Assembly (NCBI GenBank): GCA_035548055.1
Contig: DASZTL010000002.1
Location: forward strand, 1-64,000
Direction: 5' to 3'
Origin: DASZTV01 sp035548055
GTDB taxonomy: Bacteria > Actinomycetota > Actinomycetes > JAFAQI01
DNA: 64,000 nt
This document shows positions 7,934-16,108 of the stretch, piece after piece. The stretch's first letter is position 1; the number at the start of each line of letters is the position of its first letter. The notes under the pieces were generated by a model. That model was given only the letters and a program-made list of their open reading frames with translations, was not told the DNA's origin and made no database searches. The position numbers and the translations under genes are program-made.

Positions 7934-8320
7934 CACCTCCTGACCTGGCCTTTCGTCCGTCGTGGCGAGGGGCCAGAGTCGTTTGTGTAGCCAGATCTGT
8001 AGCCACGGTGGCAAGAGCCGTGCTCGGGTACCACCACGGCGCAAAGTGCCGAGCGCCAGGTGAGAACAGGCAGATACGCTCCGTCGCGCGAGCGAGCGCA
8101 CCCGCACGACTTCTATACGATGGGTTGTGGTCGTCGTGAGCCGGACACCGAGGTTGTGCCCCACCGCAACACGCGCGCAGCCCGCAGCGGTCGCATCTGC
8201 CGTCGCTGCCGGCGCCGAGCCGCTCCGAACCGCCTGTCCCTCGAACCCAGCGCGCCTGACCGGGTTGGTCGCCTAGCCCGACCGGATACGGTGCATCCCC
8301 GGAAAGGGGTGTGGGGCACA
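7934..8320. other. 387-base region without a confident gene
   Basis: Between tRNA-Lys and the aldolase. It holds a weak hairpin (CTGGCC 7945-7950 with GGCCAG 7971-7976) that may end the tRNA transcript, a second weak stem (GCCGTG near 8017 with CACGGC near 8035), a duplicated TGTAGCCA near 7986-8002, and two -10-like hexamers (TACGAT 8116-8121; TACGGT 8287-8292, the latter 16 bases after TTGGTC). A possible 49-codon reading frame at 8127-8276 is treated as unproven. No integrase fragment or attachment repeat could be shown. Confidence 0.5.
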
Positions 8321-8974
8321 GTGCTTGAGAACGAACGTGCGCAACTGGCGGCCGCGTGTCATCGCGTGGCGGCGAAGGGTCTGGTGACGGGCACCGCCGG
8401 CAACCTGTCGATTCGGGTTGGCGACCACGTCGTCATCACGCCGACGGGCGGGGTCCTCGAGGACCTGACGCCGGAGATGATGACGGTGATCGACTTCGAC
8501 GGGCAAATCGTCGACGGCGACCTGGCGCCGACGTCGGAGACCGAGCTGCATCTTCTCGTCTACACGTCGTCGTTCGCCAAGGCGGTCGCCCACGCCCACG
8601 GCCTGGCGTCGACCGCAGTCGCCTGCACCCACGAAGAGCTGCCCGTCATCCACTACAGCCAGCTGATGCTCGGCGGCTCGGTCCGCACCGCGCCGTACGC
8701 GACCTTCGGCAGCCCGGAGCTTGCGAAGAACGTCGTGGCCGCGCTCGAGGGCAAGACCGCGGCGCTCATGGCCAACCACGGCTCGGTCGCGCATGGTCAC
8801 ACGATCGCGGCAGCGTGCGAGACCCTCGAGATGCTCGAGTGGAGCTGCGAGCTCTACGCCCGGGCTCTCAACCTCGGTACGCCGAAGCTGCTGACCGACG
8901 AAGACCTGCAGAAGGTCATCGAGGCGGCCATGAACCGTGGCTACGGCACGACGAAGAAGACGAAGTCCGAGTAG
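8321..8974 (+). CDS. Class II aldolase/adducin family protein
   Basis: Zinc-dependent aldolase-fold protein of 217 aa (fuculose-phosphate aldolase group). Visible motifs: GTAGNLS near residue 25, ITPTGG near 40, SETELHLLVY, the zinc pair HAHG, and MANHGSVAHG with the third histidine. Proteins like this split sugar phosphates retro-aldolically or decarboxylate related substrates; the substrate cannot be read from sequence. GTG 8321 is chosen because a G-rich stretch precedes it at 5 bases; GTG 8309 is too close to GGAAAGG. A TTGGTC-N16-TACGGT promoter candidate (8265-8292) is upstream. The Ddn-like gene follows at 28 bases. Confidence 0.85.
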   Translation: MLENERAQLAAACHRVAAKGLVTGTAGNLSIRVGDHVVITPTGGVLEDLTPEMMTVIDFDGQIVDGDLAPTSETELHLLVYTSSFAKAVAHAHGLASTAVACTHEELPVIHYSQLMLGGSVRTAPYATFGSPELAKNVVAALEGKTAALMANHGSVAHGHTIAAACETLEMLEWSCELYARALNLGTPKLLTDEDLQKVIEAAMNRGYGTTKKTKSE

Positions 8975-9002
8975 TAGCGTTCGCTCAACGCGAGGGGAAG
9001 AG

Positions 9003-9449
9003 ATGCCTACGTCGGACCGGGTGATCGGCGCTGGTGCGTGGATGCTCGAAAACGGTCACCGTTTCCTGCTCGCGGTCACCGGCGGGCGGTTCCCGAAGAC
9101 GGTCGCCGGAATGAAGACCCTCGAGATCCATGTGAAGGGGCGCAAGTCCGGCAACGTCCACTCGAACATGCTGACCACACCGGTCTACGACGACAACAGG
9201 GTTGTGATCATCGCGTCGAAGGGTGGCTCGCAGGATCACCCCGACTGGTACAAGAACCTTTCGGCGAATCCCGACATCGAGGTCACGATCGACGGCGAGA
9301 CCAAGCCGATGCGCGCTCGCACCGCCTCAGCTGAGGAGAAGGCCGAGCTCTGGCCGCAGGTGGTCAAGGCCTACAAGGGGTATGCCGGCTACCAGAAGAA
9401 CACCGAGCGCGACATCCCGGTCGTGATCCTTGAGGCTCCCACCGTCTGA
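9003..9449 (+). CDS. Nitroreductase/deazaflavin (F420)-dependent oxidoreductase, Ddn-like
   Basis: Protein of 148 aa in the split-barrel Ddn family, which in mycobacteria uses reduced coenzyme F420 to reduce quinones or nitroimidazoles. The family signature is MKTLEIHVKGRKSGNVHSNM (GRKSG at 46-50), followed by TTPVYDDNRVVIIASKGG and HPDWYKNLSANPDIEV, all typical. A strong ribosome site (GAGGGGAAG) precedes ATG 9003. No F420 biosynthesis gene is in the window, so cofactor use is inferred from the family alone. Confidence 0.87.
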   Translation: MPTSDRVIGAGAWMLENGHRFLLAVTGGRFPKTVAGMKTLEIHVKGRKSGNVHSNMLTTPVYDDNRVVIIASKGGSQDHPDWYKNLSANPDIEVTIDGETKPMRARTASAEEKAELWPQVVKAYKGYAGYQKNTERDIPVVILEAPTV

Positions 9450-10113
9450 GACACCAGTCGCGCGGCGGCATTACGACGACGTAGCCGGCGCGTCGACCCT
9501 CGCTGGCTGCGCCCGCGAGTTCGCCGGGCATCCGGGCCCGCGGCTCATCGCCGCCGTCGCCGCCGGGACGATCGCGGCGCGGATGCGCATGGGGCGACTT
9601 CGCGCCGCAGACCTCGGCGTTGCCGCCGGCGTCATGCTCGTCCACCCCGTTGCCGAGTGGGCGGTGCACGTCTTCGTGCTGCACCGCCGACGAGTCGCCG
9701 CGGACGGGCGGATCAAGGAGTCGTTCTCGGCCCGGACGCATCGCCAGCACCACGAGGACCCGAAGGACGTCGACCTCGTCCTGCTGCCGGTGTCTGTCAC
9801 TGCGGGTCTGGTCGGTGGTGCGGTCGCCGCAGCAGCCTCGGCTCCCGACCGCCGACGAGGCGCGACCGGAGCCGTCGTCGGCCTGCTGTCACTGCTTGCC
9901 TATGAGTGGGTCCACTTCCTGATCCATGCGCCTTATCAACCGCGCGGGGGCTGGTACCGCTCCCGCTGGCGAGCGCACCGGCTGCACCACTACCGCAACG
10001 AGCACTACTGGTACGGCGTTGTCTCCACCGCTGCGGACAAGATGTTGCGCACCGCACCGGAGCGTGATGACGTGCCGGTGTCCACCACCGCTCTCACATT
10101 GGTCGAGCACTAA
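9430..10113 (+). CDS. Membrane fatty-acid hydroxylase / sterol desaturase family protein
   Basis: Membrane diiron hydroxylase of about 227 aa. Histidine boxes: HVFVLH (80-85), HRQHH (104-108), HFLIH (162-166) and HRLHH (183-187) with a further His in NEHYWYG, the full set expected for the fatty-acid hydroxylase superfamily. Two or three hydrophobic pairs surround them. Start is uncertain: TTG 9430 overlaps the previous gene by 20 bases and has no clear ribosome site; the next in-frame Met lies after the first helix. Its end is only 4 bases from the convergent PhyH gene. Carotenoid or acyl-lipid hydroxylation is possible. Confidence 0.78.
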   Translation: MRLPPSETPVARRHYDDVAGASTLAGCAREFAGHPGPRLIAAVAAGTIAARMRMGRLRAADLGVAAGVMLVHPVAEWAVHVFVLHRRRVAADGRIKESFSARTHRQHHEDPKDVDLVLLPVSVTAGLVGGAVAAAASAPDRRRGATGAVVGLLSLLAYEWVHFLIHAPYQPRGGWYRSRWRAHRLHHYRNEHYWYGVVSTAADKMLRTAPERDDVPVSTTALTLVEH

Positions 10114-10117
10114 TGCG

Positions 10118-10933
10118 TCAGTGGTCCCACACCATCGGCGATAGCGACGGGCCCTCGTTGAGCAGATCGACGGGCCGCTGCTTGTCGATGTGCCCGATCA
10201 GTCCGTTGTAGACGCCGTACCCGACGAGCTCCTGCAATCGGGGCGGGAACCGGCGTACCAGGTCGGCCGGGATGCCCAGTTGCTGGTTCTCCTGTTGGCG
10301 GATGTAACCGGCGCAATAGTTCATCGCGATGCCGTATCGCCGCTCGTCGGTGGTGTTGGCGCCGCCGCCGTGCCACAGTGCGCCGTCCCAGACGAGCACG
10401 CTGCCCTTGCGCATCGTGGCGGGCACCGTCTCGTAGTCGCCGCCGTAGTCCGGGTTCTCGCGCCGGTGCGAGCCGGGGACCAGCCGCGTTGCGCCATTGG
10501 CCTCGGTGAAGTCCGTGATCGCCCACATCGTGTTGCAGACCAGCGGAGCGTGCGGCTTGGCCAGCGGGATCAGGATGTCGTCGCTGTGGATCGGCTGCGC
10601 CTTCTCCCGCGGACAGATGACGATCGACGACAGCGAAGAGATCAGGCAGCCCGCATCCAGAACACCCTCGACAACGGGAAGCACCGTCTCGTGGACCGGG
10701 ATCCGCTCGTAAAGCTCTCCGCGGACCAGCAGGTTGTAGATGCGTAGCGTCCGGGCGCCCTCGAAGTCGTTACCAGACGGTACGACGCCGAGCTCGCGCT
10801 CCAACCGGTCGAGGTCGGCATGCATCGCGTCCGCATAGTCGGAGTCGAAGGCGTCCGCGATGATCGTGAACCCGTCGCGGCGGACCGCCTCGACGTGCGC
10901 TGTGACTGCGTCGGTCGCCATTGCCTGCGTCAT
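10118..10933 (-). CDS. Phytanoyl-CoA dioxygenase (PhyH) family protein
   Basis: Fe(II)/2-oxoglutarate dioxygenase of 271 aa. The metal triad is visible as HSD (His116, Asp118) and the distal His188 in LWHGGG; the 2-oxoglutarate-binding region follows (RRYGIAMNYCAG). NGATRLVPGSH is the typical PhyH strand. It probably hydroxylates an acyl or terpenoid substrate. The annotated start is MTQAMATD; the internal ATG five codons on is equally possible. Divergent from the diguanylate cyclase across 146 bases. Confidence 0.85.
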   Translation of the reverse strand: MTQAMATDAVTAHVEAVRRDGFTIIADAFDSDYADAMHADLDRLERELGVVPSGNDFEGARTLRIYNLLVRGELYERIPVHETVLPVVEGVLDAGCLISSLSSIVICPREKAQPIHSDDILIPLAKPHAPLVCNTMWAITDFTEANGATRLVPGSHRRENPDYGGDYETVPATMRKGSVLVWDGALWHGGGANTTDERRYGIAMNYCAGYIRQQENQQLGIPADLVRRFPPRLQELVGYGVYNGLIGHIDKQRPVDLLNEGPSLSPMVWDH

Positions 10934-11079
10934 GAACGCCCTTCGTCCTTATGGTCCTGCGTGCTGACATCCTCCCGAACCGCACGGGGCCCGTCCATCG
11001 GAGCCAGGCCCACTGGTCACGCTGGGTGGTTTCTTGGCGATCACTGAGCAAACCGCCGCGACGTACCTATCCTCCGGGC

Positions 11080-12153
11080 ATGGCCTCTGAAGAGCGCCAA
11101 CCTGCGGCGGTACCGTCCGACGTCGCGACCCGCCTGCTCATCACGCGAGTCCTGCTCGCGGTCTGGGGCGGTGGCACCAGCATCTACCTGGTCACTCTCG
11201 TCGTCGCGCCACCACCGCCATCCGGCCTGACGCCGGACTGGCTGATCGTCGGGTGCGGGTACGGCATGTTCGCCGGCTTTCTGCTCCACCGGCGAAATCT
11301 TCCGACCTGGGCGATCGACCTCAACGGATATGTGGGGGTGTTCTGCGCCTCGGTGGTCGTCGCGGCGAGCGGGAATCCGACGACGTCGTACTCGCTGTTC
11401 TACCTGTGGGTGACGGTGCTCTCGTGTCACTTCCTTCCGCTGCGCCGGGCCGTCCCGCAGATCGGACTGGTGCCCCTTGGCTATCTGGCCGCACTCCGCG
11501 CGACGGGCGGCGCGATGCCGTGGGTGCGGTGGGTCCTGCTCAGCGTCACCGTGGCGGTGGTGGGCTTCAGTGTCGCCTTCCTTCGCCGACAGACCGAGGG
11601 GCTCCTCGCAATCGTTGCGGCGCAGGCGCGCAGCGATTCGCTGACCGGTCTGCTCAACCGGCGGGCGTTTGAAGCGGACCTCGACGCAGAGGTGTCCCGG
11701 TCGGCGAGGACCGGGCAGCCGCTCGCGCTGCTCGTGGCCGACCTCGATCACTTCAAGCGGATCAACGATCGCTGGGGGCATCCGGCGGGCGACAAGGTCC
11801 TCAAGGCCGTCGCCGAGGTGATTCGCACCCAGTGCCGCCGGATGGACACCGCGTTCCGGATCGGGGGAGAGGAGTTCGCGATCGTCGTGCCAGGCGCCGA
11901 CTCTGCCGTCGCCGCGGCGCTTGCCGAACGGATCCGCTGCGCCGTGCGGACGGAGCTCGTCGGCGCCCACGGTCGCGTCACGCTGAGCCTCGGGGTTGCC
12001 ACCTATCCTGCGCAGGCCCCCGATGCCGCGGCCTTGACCGCCGCGGCTGACGCGAGCTGCTACCGCGCGAAGCGACAGGGTCGCGATCGAACCGTCGTCA
12101 TGACGGACCCGGTGCCACGACAGCGACGGGCCCGGGGCGCCGTACCTGCCTAG
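11080..12153 (+). CDS. Membrane-bound diguanylate cyclase (GGDEF)
   Basis: Makes cyclic di-GMP from GTP. Residues 15-170 form about six hydrophobic helices with no recognisable sensor domain; a GGDEF domain follows from residue 180. The active-site motif is GGEEF (262-266), an active variant, preceded by RRMD (253-256) exactly five residues upstream, so the inhibitory I-site (RxxD) looks intact and product feedback is expected. ATG 11080 is the first Met before the membrane part. No EAL/HD-GYP or PilZ gene is nearby. A stem-loop follows the stop. Confidence 0.92.
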   Translation: MASEERQPAAVPSDVATRLLITRVLLAVWGGGTSIYLVTLVVAPPPPSGLTPDWLIVGCGYGMFAGFLLHRRNLPTWAIDLNGYVGVFCASVVVAASGNPTTSYSLFYLWVTVLSCHFLPLRRAVPQIGLVPLGYLAALRATGGAMPWVRWVLLSVTVAVVGFSVAFLRRQTEGLLAIVAAQARSDSLTGLLNRRAFEADLDAEVSRSARTGQPLALLVADLDHFKRINDRWGHPAGDKVLKAVAEVIRTQCRRMDTAFRIGGEEFAIVVPGADSAVAAALAERIRCAVRTELVGAHGRVTLSLGVATYPAQAPDAAALTAAADASCYRAKRQGRDRTVVMTDPVPRQRRARGAVPA

Positions 12154-12189
12154 ATCTCGCGCCGGCTGACCGGCCGCTCGGCGCGGGAT
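12154..12189 (+). terminator. Stem-loop after the diguanylate cyclase
   Basis: Eleven-base stem (arms ATCTCGCGCCG and CGGCGCGGGAT with one G-T pair), 14-base loop, starting right after the TAG stop. There is no T-run, as is common in high-GC actinobacteria, so termination is likely but unproven. Confidence 0.45.
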
Positions 12190-12264
12190 ACTCGGGCCCG
12201 TGCCGCAGGTGTGGGACAACAGCTGATGGCCGAGCCGGAGCCCCGGGCACTTCGAGTCGGCGCC

Positions 12265-13353
12265 ATGACGGCGCGCGCTTTGGTGCTTGAGCGTCCGCGC
12301 GAGCTGCGGGAACGCGAGCTGCCGCTGCCGGATGTCGGCGACGACGACGGGCTGCTACGCGTCGAGGCGTGCGGACTCTGCGGCACCGACCACGAGGAGT
12401 GGTCCGGCCTGCTCGCGCCAGGGTTCGGCTTCGTTCCTGGTCATGAGTCCGTCGGGGTGATCGAGCAGGTCGGCAGCGCCGCCGCGAAGCGGTGGGGGGT
12501 GAAGGTCGGTGACCGCGTGGCGGTCGAGGTGTTCCTGTCGTGTCGGCAGTGCGAGGCATGTTGCGCCGGGGAGTACCGGCGCTGCGACGCTCATGGTCTC
12601 GGCGACATGTATGGCTTGGTGCCGGTCGATCGGGCGCCCGGACTGTGGGGCGGCTACGCCACGCATCAGTACCTCGCACCGGACAGTCTCCTGCTGCCGG
12701 TGCCGGACTCCCTCGATCCCGTCACCGCCACGTTGTTCAACCCGCTCGGCGCCGGCATTCGCTGGGCGGTCACGGTGCCGGGCACCAGGGCCGGCGACGT
12801 CGTCGCGGTGCTAGGCCCGGGCATCCGTGGATTGTCGGCCGTCGCGGCACTCCGTGAGGCGGGCGCCGGGTTCGTGCTCGTGACCGGTGCGGGTGAGCGC
12901 GATCGCCACCGCCTCGAGCTGGCCCGAGAGTTCGGGGCCGACCTTGTGGTCGACGTGACCGAGCAGGATCCGGCACACCTGTTGCGGCAGGTCACCGGGA
13001 CGCTCGCCGACGTCGTCGTCGACGTGACCGCGAAGGCGCCCGCGGCACTTGGTCAGGGAGTCGCGCTGACCAAGGCAGGTGGCACGCTGGTCCTGGCCGG
13101 CACCCGCGGCTCGACGGAGACACCTGGCTTCGACCCCGACCACGTCGTCTACAAGGAGTTGCGCATCCTCGGTGCGCTCGGGGTCGACGCCTTGGCCTAC
13201 CGAGCAGCACTTGATCTGCTCGCCACCGGCCGATACCCGTTCCAGGCGTTGCCGAGAGAGGTCGTCTCCCTGGACGATGCCGGCCAGCTGTTGGCGCGGA
13301 TGGCGGGCGAGGCTCAGCCCCCGCCACCGGTGCACGGGGTGGTGATCGCGTGA
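12265..13353 (+). CDS. Zinc-binding alcohol dehydrogenase family protein
   Basis: Medium-chain dehydrogenase of 362 aa. Catalytic zinc: Cys39 in CGLCGTD and His60-Glu61 in PGHES. Structural zinc cysteines: 93, 96, 99 and 107 (in CRQCEACCAGEYRRC). The cofactor domain begins VVAVLGPGIRGLSAVAALRE, where GPGIRG replaces the common GxGxxG. Start ATG 12265 (MTARALVLERP) fits family N-termini; an upstream in-frame ATG at 12211 would add 18 unconserved residues. Not closely similar to the partial dehydrogenase at the left edge. The thioesterase gene follows at 66 bases. Confidence 0.87.
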   Translation: MTARALVLERPRELRERELPLPDVGDDDGLLRVEACGLCGTDHEEWSGLLAPGFGFVPGHESVGVIEQVGSAAAKRWGVKVGDRVAVEVFLSCRQCEACCAGEYRRCDAHGLGDMYGLVPVDRAPGLWGGYATHQYLAPDSLLLPVPDSLDPVTATLFNPLGAGIRWAVTVPGTRAGDVVAVLGPGIRGLSAVAALREAGAGFVLVTGAGERDRHRLELAREFGADLVVDVTEQDPAHLLRQVTGTLADVVVDVTAKAPAALGQGVALTKAGGTLVLAGTRGSTETPGFDPDHVVYKELRILGALGVDALAYRAALDLLATGRYPFQALPREVVSLDDAGQLLARMAGEAQPPPPVHGVVIA

Positions 13354-13419
13354 CCTGCCGGTTGGCGTCGAGTTCTCCTAGATTGACGAAGCGATCGACG
13401 AGCGGCAGTGGAGGCAGAC

Positions 13420-13848
13420 GTGGCGCTGACGGAAGAAGAGCAGCAGGCTCGGCGACAGGCCATCCGGGACTTGATGCCGGCGACGCCGTTCCTCAAGGGC
13501 TTGGGCGTTGTCTTCGATCGGTACGAACCCGATGACATCGTGTTGCGGCTGCCGTTTCGCGCCGATCTCACCAACGACGGCACTTATTACCACGGTGGCG
13601 TCGTCGCATCCGCCATCGATACTGCTGGGGCAGCGGCCGCCTGGTCGAACCACGACTTCGACAAGGGCGCCCGTGCGTCGACAATCTCGATGAGCGTGCA
13701 GTACGTCGGGGCCTGCAAGAAGTCCGACCTGCTGTGTCTTGCCAGGACGGTACGGCGCGGCAAGGAGCTCACGTTCACCGAGATCACCGCGACCGACTCC
13801 GATGGCAAGGTCGTCGCGCACGCGGTACAGACCTACCGGATCGTTTGA
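13420..13848 (+). CDS. PaaI-type hotdog thioesterase
   Basis: Hotdog-fold acyl-CoA thioesterase candidate, 142 aa. The family core is visible: NDGTYYHGGVVASAIDTAGAAAAW (HGG near residue 65), then TISMSVQYVGACKKSD and AHAVQTYRIV. It probably hydrolyses an aromatic or aliphatic acyl-CoA. GTG 13420 is preferred because GGAGG lies five bases upstream; GTG 13408 is an alternative. It stands next to an enoyl-CoA hydratase 49 bases downstream, consistent with acyl-CoA metabolism. Confidence 0.82.
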   Translation: MALTEEEQQARRQAIRDLMPATPFLKGLGVVFDRYEPDDIVLRLPFRADLTNDGTYYHGGVVASAIDTAGAAAAWSNHDFDKGARASTISMSVQYVGACKKSDLLCLARTVRRGKELTFTEITATDSDGKVVAHAVQTYRIV

Positions 13849-13860
13849 CGTCGACCCGTC

Positions 13861-13878
13861 CCTGACGCTGATGTCAGG
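13861..13878. promoter_or_regulatory. Dyad operator candidate, CTGAC class, site C
   Basis: Inverted repeat CCTGAC-N6-GTCAGG, overlapping the -35 hexamer of the crotonase promoter. Its geometry matches sites A (3572-3595) and B (4700-4715). The overlap suggests a repressor. Confidence 0.5.
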
Positions 13879-13890
13879 ACCCGCTAGCGT
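13862..13890 (+). promoter_or_regulatory. Leaderless promoter of the enoyl-CoA hydratase gene
   Basis: -35 CTGACG (13862-13867), 17-base spacer, -10 TAGCGT (13885-13890), then seven bases to the ATG at 13898. No ribosome site lies ahead of that ATG, which fits leaderless actinobacterial mRNA and helps decide the start against ATG 13871. Confidence 0.6.
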
Positions 13891-13897
13891 CCCCCGC

Positions 13898-14782
13898 ATG
13901 GACCTGAACGAGACCCGCGAGCGGATCATCTACCAAAAGGAAGGCCCGATCGCCCGGGTCATCCTGAACTGGCCCGAGAAGGCGAACGCCCAGGACGAGA
14001 CGCAGGCCCGAGAGGTCGACGCCGCGTTGTACGACGCCGAGCGGGACTACGACATCAAGGTCCTGATCCTCAAGGCCAACGGCAAGGGCTTCTGCTCCGG
14101 TCACATCGTCGCGAACATGCAGGAGACGTATCCGAGCTTCGCCAGGGAGTCGGCGGTCCGGGGGAACGCCTGGCACGCCCAGAGCGACCTGTTCGTGAAG
14201 CCGATCATGAACCTGTGGGAGTTCGCGAAGCCGACGATCTCGCAGATCCACGGGTACTGCGTGGGCGGCGGCACTCACTACGGACTGACGACCGACATCG
14301 TGATCGCCAGTGAGGACGCGTACTTCGGCTACCCGCCGTTGCAGGGCTTCGGCATGCCGTCGGGCGAGTGCTCGATCGAGCCGTGGGTGTTCATGAACTG
14401 GCGACGTGCGGCGTACTACCTGTACACGTCGGAGACCGTGAACGCGCAGAAGGCGCTCGAGTACGGCCTTGTGAACGAGGTCGTCGCGCGCGAGGCGCTC
14501 GAGGACCGGGTGGAGGCGATCGCACGTCACATCTCCCAGGCTCCGCTCACCACGCTGATGGCGACGAAGGCCAACATCAAGCGGGCGTGGGAGCTCATGG
14601 GCATGCGCGTTCACTGGCAGAGCTCCAACGACCTGGTCACCCTCGCGTCGATGAGCAAAGACGTGCAGGCGCTGATCGGGCAGGTCCTCCAGGGCGGCAT
14701 GAAGCCTGCCGACATGGCTCGCAAGCAGGCCGCCGCTGCGCAAGGTGAAGCGCTCGAGGGCGAGGAAGCCGCCGCCGACTAG
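13898..14782 (+). CDS. Enoyl-CoA hydratase/isomerase (crotonase) family protein
   Basis: Crotonase-fold enzyme of 294 aa acting on acyl-CoA. Oxyanion-hole segments: GKGFCSGHIVANM (residues 63-75) and HGYCVGGGTHYGLTTD. The usual second catalytic Glu region is represented by GFGMPSGECSIEP, so hydratase, isomerase or another crotonase reaction cannot be distinguished. The C-terminal helices are longer than average and end in an Ala/Glu-rich tail. Start ATG 13898 is set by the leaderless promoter; the -35 lies inside the CTGAC dyad. The thioesterase upstream and MFS gene downstream run the same way. Confidence 0.86.
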   Translation: MDLNETRERIIYQKEGPIARVILNWPEKANAQDETQAREVDAALYDAERDYDIKVLILKANGKGFCSGHIVANMQETYPSFARESAVRGNAWHAQSDLFVKPIMNLWEFAKPTISQIHGYCVGGGTHYGLTTDIVIASEDAYFGYPPLQGFGMPSGECSIEPWVFMNWRRAAYYLYTSETVNAQKALEYGLVNEVVAREALEDRVEAIARHISQAPLTTLMATKANIKRAWELMGMRVHWQSSNDLVTLASMSKDVQALIGQVLQGGMKPADMARKQAAAAQGEALEGEEAAAD

Positions 14783-14833
14783 GTCACGCGGAAACGAGGT
14801 GACCGTGGTCTCGGTGTGGTGACACGCTGAGGC

Positions 14834-16108
14834 GTGCTTCGATCGACGCTGGCCGAGGCGAAGCACGCGCCCGTGCTGTTCGGCAGCATCTTGCTCGCGA
14901 CGACCGGTCAGGGCCTGGTGCTGCCCTACCTGTTCATCTACCTCACGGAGGTTCGTCACCTCGACCCGATCTGGGTCGGAATCATCGGCGCCTGGATCGG
15001 CATCGCAGGACTGGCCGTGGCGGGCCCGGCCGGGGCGCTGGTAGATCGATACGGCTCGCGGCGCATCTTCTTCGGTCTTGCCGTTCTCGAGGCCTTCGGG
15101 CTTGCTTCGTATTCGCTCGTGCATTCGGTGTGGCAGGGATTCGTCGCGGGCACGATCGCGTCGGTCGGTGGGACCGCCGTCATCGGCGCCTTCAACACGC
15201 TGGTCGCCACGGCGACGCCGGCGGAGGGTCGACAACGGCTCTTCGGCGTGACCTTCGTGGCGCTGAGCCTCGGGATCGGCGTCGGTGGATTGATCGGCGG
15301 CGTGATCGCCGACGTCCACGAGCCGGGCTCCTTCGAGCTCATGTACGCCGTCGCGGGGGTCACCGGTATCGCCGCTGCGCTCATGATTCTGCCGTTGCGG
15401 GACCTGGGTGAGCCGATGCCGCGGGACCCAGAGGCGCCCGCGCACGGCGGCTACCGCACGGTGTTGCGGGATCGCGTCTTCATGCGGTTCCTGGTCGTCG
15501 GGATCCTGCTGATGACCTGCGCCTACGGCCAGCTCGAGTTCGGGTTCACCGCGTTCGCGGCGGACGTTGCGCACGTCTCGACGCGAGTGATCGGATGGGC
15601 GTTCGCCGCCAACTGCCTGACCATCGTGGTGACGCAGCTGCTCGTCCTTCCGCACCTCGAAGGCCGAAGTCGCAGCCGCCTGCTCGCGGTGGCCGCCGCC
15701 GTGATTGCCGGGTCCTGGCTGATCCTGGCTACTGCGGCAATCGATGGTGATGGCCGGGCCGGCGCGGTGGCCGCGGTCGTCGCGTTCGGCGTCGTCTTCT
15801 CGCTGGGTGAGGTCGTCTTCTCGCCTGTCATGCCGGCGCTGACCAACAGCCTCGCTGTCGATGCCGTTCGCGGGCGTTACAACACGGCGGCGTCGATGAC
15901 CTTCGGCGTTACGACGGTCATCGGTCCGATCACCGGCGCACCGCTGATCGGACATGGCCTGTGGGTCGGGTGGTTGATCGTCGTGGTGATGAGCGGAGCC
16001 GCGGCGGCGGCGGGAGCGATGACTCTGCTTCACCGCCTCACGCCCGAGCAGGACGGTCGAGCTATCTCCGCCCGCGAGGTGGCCGGAGGGTTGCGAACGG
16101 GTCCGTGA
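14834..16108 (+). CDS. MFS transporter
   Basis: Major facilitator of 424 aa with about twelve hydrophobic segments. The loop 2-3 signature is present as AGALVDRYGSRRIF (GxxxDRxGxRR), as in drug/solute antiporters. A longer hydrophilic loop near residues 195-210 separates the two halves. GTG start at 14834 gives a short N-terminus before the first helix. Its last 47 bases overlap the end of convergent nrtR. Substrate unknown; a NAD-precursor transporter is possible from the neighbourhood but not shown. Confidence 0.85.
   Translation: MLRSTLAEAKHAPVLFGSILLATTGQGLVLPYLFIYLTEVRHLDPIWVGIIGAWIGIAGLAVAGPAGALVDRYGSRRIFFGLAVLEAFGLASYSLVHSVWQGFVAGTIASVGGTAVIGAFNTLVATATPAEGRQRLFGVTFVALSLGIGVGGLIGGVIADVHEPGSFELMYAVAGVTGIAAALMILPLRDLGEPMPRDPEAPAHGGYRTVLRDRVFMRFLVVGILLMTCAYGQLEFGFTAFAADVAHVSTRVIGWAFAANCLTIVVTQLLVLPHLEGRSRSRLLAVAAAVIAGSWLILATAAIDGDGRAGAVAAVVAFGVVFSLGEVVFSPVMPALTNSLAVDAVRGRYNTAASMTFGVTTVIGPITGAPLIGHGLWVGWLIVVVMSGAAAAAGAMTLLHRLTPEQDGRAISAREVAGGLRTGP

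Noticed and set aside
7934..8060. Possible integration scar after the tRNA (duplicated TGTAGCCA)
   Set aside because: No integrase, no second copy of the tRNA 3' end and no mobile genes within the window.
7895..8164. Minus-strand reading frame ending ARDSNPEPAD across the tRNA
   Set aside because: It is antisense to tRNA-Lys; this peptide end is a well-known artefact of tRNA-antisense frames.
13874..16033. 719-codon minus-strand frame over the crotonase and MFS genes
   Set aside because: Repetitive Arg/Asp/His composition typical of antisense high-GC frames, no domain, overlaps two real genes.
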